DNA of 64,000 nucleotides. Source: CAJJDF01 sp965655625. GTDB lineage: Bacteria > Bacteroidota > Bacteroidia > Flavobacteriales_D > CAJJDF01. Within the stretch, counting starts at the first letter, position 1. Each line of letters starts with the position of its first letter. Location: assembly GCA_965655625.1 (NCBI GenBank), contig CBFHHA010000009.1, positions 4,340 through 68,339 on the forward strand, given 5' to 3'. Both the position numbers and the translations under genes were made by a program. Shown here one piece after another: positions 27,186 to 36,206 of the stretch. The notes under the pieces were generated by a model. That model did not search any database, was not told the origin of the DNA, and worked only from the letters and a program-made list of their open reading frames with translations.

Positions 27186-30100
27186 ATGAAAAATTGTGCA
27201 TCCTTCTTAATTATCTTGGTTACCCTGATACTTTTATCGCATACAGGGAGAGGACAGGATAGTGGGCATACATTTCTTTTTAAAGAAAACAAAGGGCAAT
27301 GGAATCCAAAAGTGTTATTCAAAACGAACCTGTTGGATGGAGCGATGTTCTTAGAAAAAAAAGGTATTACTTATCATTTTATAGATAAATCTTATGTGAG
27401 AGAAAGCCACACAAACAAAAACTATATTTTTCCCGATTCGATACATGGACATGTCGTAAAAGTAAATTTTCTTGGCGCGAACAATAATCCTGCCATCCAT
27501 TCCTCTCGAAAGGCTCCTCACTACGAAAATTATTTTATTGGAAACGATTCTTCTCGTTGGGCATCAAATGTGAGAATTTATAACGAAGTTTTATACTCGG
27601 AAATGTACCCAAATATTGATTTTAAAATATATGAAAGGGAAACAAACATGAAGTACGACTTTATTGTAAAGCCTGGTGGTAAAACCAAAGATATTTCCAT
27701 AGAGTATGAAGGAGCCGACAGATTATTTGTGAAAAATGACAATTTGTATGTTCAAACCTCGATTTCGGATATTATCGAAAATAAACCATTCGCCTATCAA
27801 ATAATTGAGGGTAAAAAAACTGAAGTTCCCTGTTTTTTTAAAGTAAGAAAAAACAAAGTGAAGTTTTCTTTTCCGGAAGGATATGACAAAAAGCACTCAT
27901 TGATAATTGATCCATTTCTTGTTTTTAGTTCATATTCAGGATCAACATCTGATAATTTCGGTTTCACAGCAACATATGATACACTTGGACATACTTATGC
28001 GGGAGGTATTGTTTTTGGTACGGGCTATCCTACAACCGTAGGAGCTTATGATTCAACTTTCAGTGGACTTTCCACAACTCCCGTGGACATGGGAATTACA
28101 AAATTCAATTTGTCTGGTACCGGACTATTATACTCCACCTACATTGGAGGCTCTGGTGATGATGCTCCGCATAGTTTAGTAACGAATGATGCTGGCGAAC
28201 TCTATATATTTGGGAGTACCAGCTCCAATAATTTTCCAACAACAGCGGGTTGTTACGACAATAGTTTTAACGGAGGCTCTAATTTAAGTTTTTCACTTAA
28301 CGGAACCGGCATGCAATATTTCCTGGGGTCCGATGCGGTAGTTGTAAAACTAAATTCTACTGGAAGTGCAATGCTCGGATCTACGTATGTGGGAGGATCA
28401 GATAATGACGCCATCTCTATTTTTGGTGGATTAAATCGAAACTATGGAGATGAATTTAGAGGAGAAATTATTTTAGATGCTGCAAACAACTGTATTATAG
28501 CAACTAATACAAACTCAAGTAATTTTCCTGTAGTGGGAGGTTTAACCTCTCGAGGGGGAAGTTCTGACGGAATTGTAATGAAACTTAATTCAAATTTAAC
28601 TTCATTATTGTGGAGTACGCATCTAGGAGGATCTCTCGTTGATGCGGCATACGGGGTTCAACAAGATGCCGCAGGAAATACATTTGTGGTGGGGGGAACA
28701 ACAAGTGCAAATCTAATTTCGGCTCAAAATACCCATGGTGGCGGAGTGGATGGATTCATAGCAAAATATAGTCCGACCAATGTTTTACTTACTTCCCGAT
28801 ATGTAGGGACAAGTTTGTATGACCAATCTTATTTTGTGCAAGTAGACCAAACAGATTCCATATACATCTATGGCCAATCTTTGGGGGCAATGCCTGTGAC
28901 AACGGGAAAATACAACAACGCAGGAAGCCATCAATTTATTCAGAAATTCAATAACACTCTCACCACCTTAAACTTCAGCACCGTATTTGGAACAGGAAAT
29001 ACTACTATCGATATTTCACCTTCGGCCTTTTTGGTAAACGATTGTGGACTCATATATATGAGTGGATGGGGAGGATCCGTTAATGGATCCAGTTCCACAA
29101 CAACTGGCATGCCGATATCACCAGGTGCTTTTCAAACAACTACGACTGGGAGTGATTTTTACCTAATGGTTCTGGATAAAAATGCAGTCAGCTTGAATTA
29201 CGCAACTTTTTTTGGTGGAAGTGTAACCGCGGAGCATGTTGATGGAGGTACGAGTAGATTTGATAAAAAAGGAAATGTGTACCAAGCTGTATGTGCCGGA
29301 TGTGGAGGAAGGAATGACTTTCCTACCTCAACAGGGGCCTACTCCACAACCAATGGCAGCACAAATTGCAATCTTGGCGTGTTCAAATTTAATATCAATG
29401 AAATAAAGGCGATTGCCAGTGTTCCTTCTGTTATTATCTGTTATCCCAATGCTGCGATCTTTGGAAATAACAGTAGAAACGGCAATACATTTCACTGGGA
29501 TTTTGGTGATGGAAACTCAAGCTCAGCCTTTGCTCCCTCTCACAATTACAGTTCAGCAGGCCTATACAATGTGGTACTTACTGTTTCAGACTCTACGGGC
29601 TGTATCAAGCCGGATACAGCATCTATCACTGTCAACGTGTTTGATCCTGCAGCGGCAATTATTACTTCTGACACATCTATTTGTCCAAATACTTCTTTAC
29701 AATTAAATGCGTCTGGCGGAACCAATTATGTTTGGAGCCCGGCAGCTACCTTGAATAATCCATTTATTGCCAATCCAATAGCCTCACCCACTGGTCCAAC
29801 AACCTACCAAGTAATTGTTACAAATCCTTGCGGAACCGACACCTCTTGGGTGAATGTTGGGATTCATACTATTTCCACCTCAACTTCAAAAGACACGACC
29901 ATTTGCAATGGTGATACAACACAGATTTTTGCAACCGGAGGAGGAAGCTATTCTTGGAATCCTAGCACCAATATAGTAAATGGGAGTAGTGCGAGTCCCA
30001 GCGTTTTTCCATCGACCACAACTCAATACAATGTAGCCATAACTACTCCAGAAGGCTGTCCCGCAGCTGACAGCATCCTTGTTTCAGTAATAGACATCCC

Positions 30101-31046
30101 TCAGCCCGTTCTGTCAGATGACGATTCAATTTGTAAAGGTTCTTCCATTCAACTAATAGCTTCAGGGGCAGACTCTTATTCTTGGACTCCGGTTCAGGAT
30201 ATTAATACATCGACTGGTACAAATGTCGTTGCTTCTCCTACCACGACTACTACCTATTTTGTTGATTTTACAAATCGGTGTGCAACCTTGCGGGATAGTG
30301 TTATAATTTTTGTCATCCAACCAGTAGCTGTTGCCTCTCCAAATGACACAATTTGTTTTAATGAAACCGCAGAGATTTGGGCCCAAGGAGGAGTTTCTTA
30401 TTTGTGGTCACCTTCCATTTCTGTTAATTCTCCAAATAATGACACTACGGTTGTTGCGCCTGATTCTCCCACAACTTACCAAGTAATTGTGACAGATGCA
30501 AATGGATGCAGAGATACCGCTTTTACCACAATTGAATTCTCCCCTATCCCGACAATTGATGCTGGAGAAAATCAACTTATCAACTTTGGAGAAGTGGCTA
30601 ATTTATTTGCAACGAGTTCGGCAGGCAGATTCTTTTGGACATTTCACACAAGTTTAGCAGACACCACAAGTAAAACTACAACCGTTCAGCCCTCAAATAC
30701 GACTAACTACATAGCAAATCTAATAGATCAATATGGATGCTTAGTTTCAGATACTGTTGTGATTTCATTGGATGGTAGTTTGTATGTACCTAATTCTTTC
30801 TCGCCAAACGGAGACGGAAAAAATGACGTGTTTCAGATTAGTGGTGAGGATATTACCGAATTCAAATTATACATTTTTAATCGATGGGGAGAAGAAATCT
30901 TCCATTCAAACAGACTAGACAATGCATGGGACGGAACACATAAAGGAAAATTATCGCCAATAGATAGCTATGTGTGGAAAATAATTTATTCAGATGCTAA
31001 CACTGCTCGGAAAGAAATATTCGGACATGTCAATTTGATTAAATAA
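27186..31046 (+). CDS. Large secreted T9SS type B protein with SBBP propeller, PKD and Ig-like repeats
   Basis: 1286 residues. A signal peptide (MKNCASFLIILVTLILLS) is followed by a DUF7948-type N-terminal domain (about 25-240, FLFKENKGQWNPKVLFKTN). SBBP-type beta-propeller repeats follow (about 245-740, e.g. LLYSTYIGGSGDDA and LLWSTHLGGSLVDAA), then a PKD domain (about 760-808, WDFGDGNSS) and four to five tandem Ig-like repeats of about 75 residues, each with a Cys near the start and another in the C-terminal third (about 828-1195). The type B sorting domain is YVPNSFSPNGDGKNDVF to the end. It is probably a surface adhesin or matrix protein. The stop abuts the convergent nuclease-domain gene. 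Confidence 0.92.
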   Translation: MKNCASFLIILVTLILLSHTGRGQDSGHTFLFKENKGQWNPKVLFKTNLLDGAMFLEKKGITYHFIDKSYVRESHTNKNYIFPDSIHGHVVKVNFLGANNNPAIHSSRKAPHYENYFIGNDSSRWASNVRIYNEVLYSEMYPNIDFKIYERETNMKYDFIVKPGGKTKDISIEYEGADRLFVKNDNLYVQTSISDIIENKPFAYQIIEGKKTEVPCFFKVRKNKVKFSFPEGYDKKHSLIIDPFLVFSSYSGSTSDNFGFTATYDTLGHTYAGGIVFGTGYPTTVGAYDSTFSGLSTTPVDMGITKFNLSGTGLLYSTYIGGSGDDAPHSLVTNDAGELYIFGSTSSNNFPTTAGCYDNSFNGGSNLSFSLNGTGMQYFLGSDAVVVKLNSTGSAMLGSTYVGGSDNDAISIFGGLNRNYGDEFRGEIILDAANNCIIATNTNSSNFPVVGGLTSRGGSSDGIVMKLNSNLTSLLWSTHLGGSLVDAAYGVQQDAAGNTFVVGGTTSANLISAQNTHGGGVDGFIAKYSPTNVLLTSRYVGTSLYDQSYFVQVDQTDSIYIYGQSLGAMPVTTGKYNNAGSHQFIQKFNNTLTTLNFSTVFGTGNTTIDISPSAFLVNDCGLIYMSGWGGSVNGSSSTTTGMPISPGAFQTTTTGSDFYLMVLDKNAVSLNYATFFGGSVTAEHVDGGTSRFDKKGNVYQAVCAGCGGRNDFPTSTGAYSTTNGSTNCNLGVFKFNINEIKAIASVPSVIICYPNAAIFGNNSRNGNTFHWDFGDGNSSSAFAPSHNYSSAGLYNVVLTVSDSTGCIKPDTASITVNVFDPAAAIITSDTSICPNTSLQLNASGGTNYVWSPAATLNNPFIANPIASPTGPTTYQVIVTNPCGTDTSWVNVGIHTISTSTSKDTTICNGDTTQIFATGGGSYSWNPSTNIVNGSSASPSVFPSTTTQYNVAITTPEGCPAADSILVSVIDIPQPVLSDDDSICKGSSIQLIASGADSYSWTPVQDINTSTGTNVVASPTTTTTYFVDFTNRCATLRDSVIIFVIQPVAVASPNDTICFNETAEIWAQGGVSYLWSPSISVNSPNNDTTVVAPDSPTTYQVIVTDANGCRDTAFTTIEFSPIPTIDAGENQLINFGEVANLFATSSAGRFFWTFHTSLADTTSKTTTVQPSNTTNYIANLIDQYGCLVSDTVVISLDGSLYVPNSFSPNGDGKNDVFQISGEDITEFKLYIFNRWGEEIFHSNRLDNAWDGTHKGKLSPIDSYVWKIIYSDANTARKEIFGHVNLIK

Positions 31047-31493
31047 TCAGAGTTTCGGAATTTCTTGAAGATACTCGTAGGAGTTAGAGTCAAAATCAAT
31101 TTTACATATAAAATGATTTAGGCCATTGGTTACTATTAAATAAGGTACACGCAACGTCATATTGTAAGTTGCAATTTGAGAAAAAGTAGATTGAGAAATT
31201 TCTACTTCGGGAGCTTTGCATTCGATTAACACCAGGGGGTTTGCCTCTTTGTCATAAACGAGGGCATCGAATCTTTTAACTCTATCATTTACTTTAATTT
31301 GTTTCTCAATTTTAATGTAGTTCTTGGAATATCCATGGTAATTAATAAGGAAATGAACAAAATGCTGCCTCACCCATTCCTCCGGAGTAAGAACAACATT
31401 TTTCTTCCTAATTACGTCATATATTAAAGTTCTATTCTCAGACTTTGAGAGCTGAGCATCAAATGGAGGCAAATTCAGTTCAATAAATTTCAA
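31047..31493 (-). CDS. Stand-alone HsdR N-terminal (PD-(D/E)XK) nuclease-like domain
   Basis: 148 residues. The sequence around KRFDALVYDKEANPLVLIEC followed by KAPEVEIS gives the Asp...Glu-X-Lys active site of the HSDR_N family of type I restriction R subunits, with a downstream Gln/Tyr pair in SQIATYN. There is no helicase motor, specificity or methylase subunit here, so this is not a restriction system on its own. Such short single-domain proteins are widespread in Bacteroidota and their role is unknown. It starts 10 bases after the MuiA-like gene and likely shares its transcript, and its stop touches the stop of the convergent T9SS gene. Confidence 0.82.
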   Translation of the reverse strand: MKFIELNLPPFDAQLSKSENRTLIYDVIRKKNVVLTPEEWVRQHFVHFLINYHGYSKNYIKIEKQIKVNDRVKRFDALVYDKEANPLVLIECKAPEVEISQSTFSQIATYNMTLRVPYLIVTNGLNHFICKIDFDSNSYEYLQEIPKL

Positions 31494-31503
31494 TTAAAAA
31501 AAA

Positions 31504-33105
31504 TTAAAAATTAGACAGAGGTTTGCTTTTCGGATATTTCACTTCATATTTTATTTTATAGACATTAGTCTCTCCTTTCGGAATCGATTCTCTCCAAGTT
31601 AACTTCCCTGTATCTTCCTCTCTTTTGGCTCCCGAGATTTCCTTTATATTTATCTCAATATTTTCATCGCTTGAAATAGGAACTTGGTCTTCTAGCATCA
31701 AATCAATATCCAAACTTTTTTTATTCTTAACAGTAATTTGAATCCCCATATCCACCTTCTTCTTTCCTCCTAACATTGCATTTCTACTAAAATCTTTAAT
31801 TTTTTCACGTTCGATTACTATGCTCTTATCTATTCCAAGAATAAGACTCATTGTATCTTCTGTAGCGTTTGGATTTATAAAAGTAGTTCCCACAAAAGTC
31901 CCTTCTAGAAACAAATTGGCAGAGCCAGGTAAGAAATTATATTTCTCCCATTCCTGAATATTCGCAATCAAAAATACATTACAATTGTATTTTGGAGCAG
32001 AGTAATACAAGTAATTTGCATCCATCACAAACTCCTCAATATCGACAGCAGCTTTTCCATTCCTTCCACTAATTGAATAAGGCACATAAATAGCAAATTC
32101 TCTACTCACCATGCTTTCAGTAGCACTCGTATAACTAGCCATCGATTTGGAATCATAACTCCCGTTAGCGCTTACATCCATTTCTGCTGCGGGAGAATAA
32201 GCTGTATTAGATTGGCTCACAGCAAAACCTTTGAACTTGTCCCTTCTTTGGTTTTGAAACCTAAGCACCCATGGATGAACGGTTGGCAGCACCCCAACGT
32301 TTGAAGGACTCGTTGTGGACAATGTAAGGGCTACATTTTTCCAGTCAATCGAAGAATTTTGATAGATTTTAGCTTTACAAATGGCAGTAACTTTATCACC
32401 TATCCCTTGAGTTTTTATTTCATAAAACGGGGTCCAACCTATGTTTTGAACGACATATTCTAACTTGATTGAAACCGTCTGAGATTTCTCAGAAATGACT
32501 TCAATATTCATGACATTCCCCCTAGTTTTGTAACCCAATTTACCTAACTCATTTCTCAACTCTCCTCGCTCTTCTCTGAAATGTGACACCAATTTATTTT
32601 TTACGTAGATAAGAGAATCCAATTTATTCAGATTATTGCGGTAAAACTCAACCAAATCTAACATATTATCTAAGTTGAATCCACTGTTCGTGCCATTTGC
32701 GCTTTTATTATAAAGAATGGCATTTTTTTCATGCTCTAGGTTTTGAGCCTGCTTTTTTGTTAAATCTTCCTTTTTCTTCAGCTCCTCAATTTCATCAAGG
32801 ATTGAAATTATTTGTGCTGGTTGCATTGATTTTTCAAGGTTCTCACTGTTCACGGAAGTTGACAAAACAGTAATACCTCCCGTACCTGAAACCTGAATAG
32901 TTGGACTTACAATGCTGTTCTCCATCCCGATAAATTTCAACTTGTTTGTTCCTTTCTCTAACCTTACAGTTTGCTCTCTAGTTAATTGGGCTTGATTTGA
33001 AAATACAGTCGCCTCCTTCACTTCAGAAACAACATTAATTTGTCCGAAAGAGAAACTTGAAACGATGAGAAAAAGAATTAAGGGTAACTTTATTGAAATC
33101 TTCAT
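31504..33105 (-). CDS. MuiA-like protein (DUF4140/DUF4139)
   Basis: About 533 residues from the ATG at 33105, which begins the signal peptide MKISIKLPLILFLIVSSFSF. The N-terminal DUF4140 part contains VSEVKEATVFSNQAQLTREQ. A coiled coil (about 85-190, rich in Lys, Glu and Leu) follows, then the C-terminal DUF4139 beta region with IGWTPFYEIKTQG and ending KIKYEVKYPK. Homologues were named 'mucoidy inhibitor A' from one genetic observation; the molecular function is not known. It is a periplasmic or surface protein. It is divergent from surE. Confidence 0.85.
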   Translation of the reverse strand: MKISIKLPLILFLIVSSFSFGQINVVSEVKEATVFSNQAQLTREQTVRLEKGTNKLKFIGMENSIVSPTIQVSGTGGITVLSTSVNSENLEKSMQPAQIISILDEIEELKKKEDLTKKQAQNLEHEKNAILYNKSANGTNSGFNLDNMLDLVEFYRNNLNKLDSLIYVKNKLVSHFREERGELRNELGKLGYKTRGNVMNIEVISEKSQTVSIKLEYVVQNIGWTPFYEIKTQGIGDKVTAICKAKIYQNSSIDWKNVALTLSTTSPSNVGVLPTVHPWVLRFQNQRRDKFKGFAVSQSNTAYSPAAEMDVSANGSYDSKSMASYTSATESMVSREFAIYVPYSISGRNGKAAVDIEEFVMDANYLYYSAPKYNCNVFLIANIQEWEKYNFLPGSANLFLEGTFVGTTFINPNATEDTMSLILGIDKSIVIEREKIKDFSRNAMLGGKKKVDMGIQITVKNKKSLDIDLMLEDQVPISSDENIEINIKEISGAKREEDTGKLTWRESIPKGETNVYKIKYEVKYPKSKPLSNF

Positions 33106-33201
33106 TGTGGTATTTATTTTTTTTATCAATTTTATGAAAGTAAAGATAGCATCTATTCGCTAAAAACCAACAACGAAATTCGTATCAAAATAGTATACAA
33201 A

Positions 33202-33966
33202 ATGAGCAAACCCTTTATTTTAGTAACCAATGATGACGGCATTACTGCTCCAGGATTAAAAGCTTTGGTAGAAGTAGCCTCAGAATTAGGAAAAGTAATC
33301 GTGATAGCACCAGACAGTCCCCAATCTGGAATGGGACACGCCATTACAGTAAATAACCCCATACGGATTGACAGAAGCCAAGTATTTGGCAAAACGGAAG
33401 CTTACACTTGCTCTGGAACACCAGTAGACTGTGTTAAAGTCGGCATATTTCAACTTTTAAAGAAAAAGCCCGACTTAATTGTTTCTGGAATTAACCACGG
33501 ATCCAATGCGGCTACCAATGTTATTTATTCTGGGACCATGTCTGCTGCCGTTGAGGGATCTATGGAAAATATTCCTTCTATTGGTTTTTCTTTGGACGAC
33601 TTTTCTCACGAAGCTGATTTTGGACCTACTCAGCATTTCGCACGAAAAATCATTCACAAAGCTTTGAATTCGGATTTTCCAAATAATGTTTGTCTTAACG
33701 TTAATATTCCTAAGCTTCCTTTGAGGGAATTAAAAGGGATAAAAGTATGCAGGCAGGCCATGGCTTTTTGGGAAGATCGATTTGATGAACGAAAAGACCC
33801 TTTGGGTAAAAAATATTATTGGCTAACCGGCAAATTTAAAGATCAAGAAGAGGCTGACGATACAGATATGGCTGCTTTAAAAAACGGGTTTGTTTCTGTT
33901 GTTCCCGTTCAATTTGATATGACAGCTTACCATACAATTGGCAGACTGAATCAATGGAAAATGTAA
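33202..33966 (+). CDS. surE: 5'/3'-nucleotidase SurE
   Basis: 254 residues with the SurE metal site VTNDDGI (Asp11, Asp12), the Ser of APDSPQSGMGH, and SGINHGSNAATNVIYSGTM. It dephosphorylates nucleoside 5'- and 3'-monophosphates and short polyphosphate, a stationary-phase housekeeping activity. Full length. It is divergent from the MuiA-like gene, with convergent neighbours downstream. Confidence 0.96.
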   Translation: MSKPFILVTNDDGITAPGLKALVEVASELGKVIVIAPDSPQSGMGHAITVNNPIRIDRSQVFGKTEAYTCSGTPVDCVKVGIFQLLKKKPDLIVSGINHGSNAATNVIYSGTMSAAVEGSMENIPSIGFSLDDFSHEADFGPTQHFARKIIHKALNSDFPNNVCLNVNIPKLPLRELKGIKVCRQAMAFWEDRFDERKDPLGKKYYWLTGKFKDQEEADDTDMAALKNGFVSVVPVQFDMTAYHTIGRLNQWKM

Positions 33967-33978
33967 CTCAACATCAAT

Positions 33979-34248
33979 TTAGGATTGAACTAACTTGCAA
34001 GAATTACAAACCAATCCATTGTTTCCCTTTTTGAGTCGAATTCCCTCGATCTTATTTACCACTACCATTTTTATAAAGTTATGATTGGCCTGACCATTAT
34101 TTACATCAATCTGATGATCTTGGTATAATTCTCTTATCACATTATCGTACTCTTGCTTTCCCCAACAGTTTGGGCAAATTCCATCTGGATTTTCTAATCT
34201 GGTTTGGTCAGCTGGTCTTTTAAAAAAGGTGACTAATTTCTCTATCAT
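33979..34248 (-). CDS. Small Cys-pair (zinc-ribbon-like) protein
   Basis: 89 residues with two Cys pairs, CPNCWG (about 24-29) and CNSC (about 82-85), the usual spacing for one structural zinc. Between them is a charged helix-strand region. Neither a signal nor a catalytic motif is seen. Similar short proteins occur in Bacteroidota genomes as conserved hypotheticals, from memory. It stands alone, 13 bases after the convergent surE stop. Confidence 0.7.
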   Translation of the reverse strand: MIEKLVTFFKRPADQTRLENPDGICPNCWGKQEYDNVIRELYQDHQIDVNNGQANHNFIKMVVVNKIEGIRLKKGNNGLVCNSCKLVQS

Positions 34249-34311
34249 ATTGGTTGTTTTGTTTCATAAACGACTTAATTCTCTTTTGCTTACAAAAGCC
34301 AGGAATAGGAC

Positions 34312-34343
34312 AAAAAAAAAGCCGAAACTATTTCAATTCCGAC
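34312..34343 (-). terminator. Terminator after the aminotransferase
   Basis: Minus-strand AGTCGGAA and TTTCGGCT pair (two G-T pairs) around a loop of about 9 bases, followed by nine T. It lies 26 bases after the aminotransferase stop. Confidence 0.7.
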
Positions 34344-34368
34344 TTCTTTCTTTTTTTATAGTGTCTGA

Positions 34369-35556
34369 CTAATTATTGTATTCTTTCAATGCATATTCTA
34401 AACAGTCCATTGCTTTATTCAAGTCTATTTCGTTCAAAACGTAGGCAATTCTAATCTCTTTTTCTCCCATACCCGGTGTTGAGTAAAATCCTGCTGCTGG
34501 CGCGAACATGACTGTACTTCCTTCGTGAGAAAACTCTTCGAGTAACCATTGGCAAAATTTCTCTGCATTATCCACAGGTAACTGCGCAATTGCATAAAAC
34601 GCACCTTTGGGTTTTGGACAAATTACCCCTTCTATTTGGTTCAATCTCTCAACCACAATATCTCTTCTTTTTTGGTACTCAACCTGAACTTCATCAAAAT
34701 AAGATTGAGGTGTATCTAAAGCCGCTTCTCCAGCTATTTGCCCTAAGGTGGGAGGACTTAATCTTGCTTGCCCAAACTTTAATGCATTGGCAATTAAGGA
34801 AGTATTTTTGGAAACAATGGCACCAATTCTCGCTCCACACATGCTGTATCGTTTGGATACCGAATCTATCATGATGACGTTTTCTTCGATTCCTTCTAAG
34901 TTTAGAACAGAAAAAGGAGGAGATCCGTAGCAAAACTCTCTATACACTTCATCGGCAAATAAGAATAAATCGTGCTTTTTTACAATATCTCTCAAAACTT
35001 CTAACTCTTCTCTGGAGTATACATAGCCAGTTGGATTTGCAGGATTACAAATCACAATTGCTTTAGTTTTATCAGTGATTAATTTCTCAAAATCTTGTGC
35101 AGGAGGAAGAGCAAACCCATCCTCAATTCGTGCCGTAATTGGTTTTACATTCACTCCGCTGGCCGTAGCAAATCCATTATAATTTGCATAAAATGGCTCA
35201 GGAATAATCACCTCATCACCCGGATTAAGACAAACTTGCATCCCAAACAAAAGCGCTTCTGATCCACCAGTGGTAATCATAATATGCTCTGGGTTTACGG
35301 GAATATCATTTTTTGTGTAATATGCCGCTAATTTATCTCTATATGACTCATATCCAGCAGAATGACTGTACTCTATAACCGTCCTGTCAATATTCTTAAT
35401 CTTTTCAATAACAACCTCTGGAGTTCTAATATCAGGCTGACCAATATTGAGATGAAATACATTCACTCCTCTTTTTTTAGCTCCTTCGGCAAATGGAACT
35501 AATTTACGAATGGGTGATTCAGGCATCTGAATCGCTTTTTTAGAAATTTGTGGCAT
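34369..35556 (-). CDS. PLP-dependent class I/II aminotransferase (aspartate-type)
   Basis: 395 residues of fold type I. Visible features are GQPDIRTPEVV near the N-terminus, GGSEALLFGMQ, CNPANPTGYVYS, FADEVYREF and the PLP-Lys motif IDSVSKRYSMCGARIG with Lys near residue 234; a C-terminal Arg in EIRIAYVLN binds the alpha-carboxylate. The family moves amino groups between amino and keto acids; the exact substrate cannot be told. A TAAGTTTG box sits 23 bases upstream. Confidence 0.93.
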   Translation of the reverse strand: MPQISKKAIQMPESPIRKLVPFAEGAKKRGVNVFHLNIGQPDIRTPEVVIEKIKNIDRTVIEYSHSAGYESYRDKLAAYYTKNDIPVNPEHIMITTGGSEALLFGMQVCLNPGDEVIIPEPFYANYNGFATASGVNVKPITARIEDGFALPPAQDFEKLITDKTKAIVICNPANPTGYVYSREELEVLRDIVKKHDLFLFADEVYREFCYGSPPFSVLNLEGIEENVIMIDSVSKRYSMCGARIGAIVSKNTSLIANALKFGQARLSPPTLGQIAGEAALDTPQSYFDEVQVEYQKRRDIVVERLNQIEGVICPKPKGAFYAIAQLPVDNAEKFCQWLLEEFSHEGSTVMFAPAAGFYSTPGMGEKEIRIAYVLNEIDLNKAMDCLEYALKEYNN

Positions 35557-35578
35557 ACAGCTTTGTTTTTAATGGCTA

Positions 35579-35586
35579 CAAACTTA
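35579..35586 (-). promoter_or_regulatory. Bacteroidota -7 box for the aminotransferase
   Basis: Minus-strand TAAGTTTG matches TAnnTTTG, 23 bases before the ATG at 35556. Confidence 0.45.
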
Positions 35587-35694
35587 AATAAAATAAGAGT
35601 AAAAAATCATAAAAAAAATTGATGATTTGAATGTTTCAAAGTGAGTTCATCTCTTACTTTGAAAAAATAAAATTTTATCTACTTTGTCCAGACC

Positions 35695-36206
35695 ATGAAC
35701 AAAACAAGAATTAATAGAAATTAGCTTAATCAATTTGATTCGTCTTTTCGCTTTCATTGAACAGTTTTCTGTTTCGGAACAAGAAAAAGAATTTCGCGAG
35801 GGAACCATAAACCGTTCCATTCGCGATGTATTGTTTCACCTTCATCATTGGCATCTTAGGATGCTTGATTGGTATCAGGTGGGAATGAGCGGAAACAAAC
35901 CCAAGATGCCTGCTGAGGGTTACACTTGGAAAACAACACCCGAACTCAATAAGTGGATTTTTGAAAGTTACCAGAAAACCTCGTTGGAAGAGTCTAAATG
36001 TTTAGTCAAAAAGGGGGGGGTCAAACTTGAGAAACTTGAGAAAAATAATAGATTCTCACTCCAATGAAGAGTTATTTGCCAAGCAGCTCTTTTCTTGGAC
36101 AGACACTACATCTTTGGGTTCTTATTTAGTTTCAGCCACCTCGAGCCATTACGATTGGGCTTACAAAATGATTAAAAAAGCAAAAAAAGTTCTTAACTCA
36201 AGTTAA
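35695..36206 (+). pseudogene. ClbS/DfsB-family four-helix protein with two frameshifts
   Basis: Three pieces of one protein are spread over two frames. The ATG at 35695 is followed by one A too many; removing it gives M-TKQELIEISLINLIRLFAF, the normal family start. The main frame runs through IRDVLFHLHHWHLRMLDWY and GYTWKTTPELNKW. At a G8 run (36013-36020) the frame shifts again; with seven G the protein would continue to SHSNEELFAKQLFSW and TSLGSYLVSATSSHYDWAYK and end at 36206. The ORF as it stands ends early, at 36067. The family includes the colibactin-resistance protein ClbS and DfsB; most members have no known function. Its 3' end overlaps the convergent amn gene by 4 bases. This is either real decay, homopolymer sequence error or (less likely) a switchable G tract. 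Confidence 0.85.

Noticed and set aside
27186..31046. Large protein as a phage tail or toxin
   Set aside because: The signal peptide, SBBP/PKD/Ig-like repeats and type B sorting domain identify a T9SS surface protein; there is no toxin domain or immunity gene.
31047..31493. Type I restriction-modification system
   Set aside because: Only an HSDR_N-like domain is present; no hsdM, hsdS or helicase motor is found nearby.
35695..36206. clbS as evidence of a colibactin-like cluster
   Set aside because: No polyketide or peptide synthetase is present, and most family members are unrelated to colibactin; the gene is also broken.
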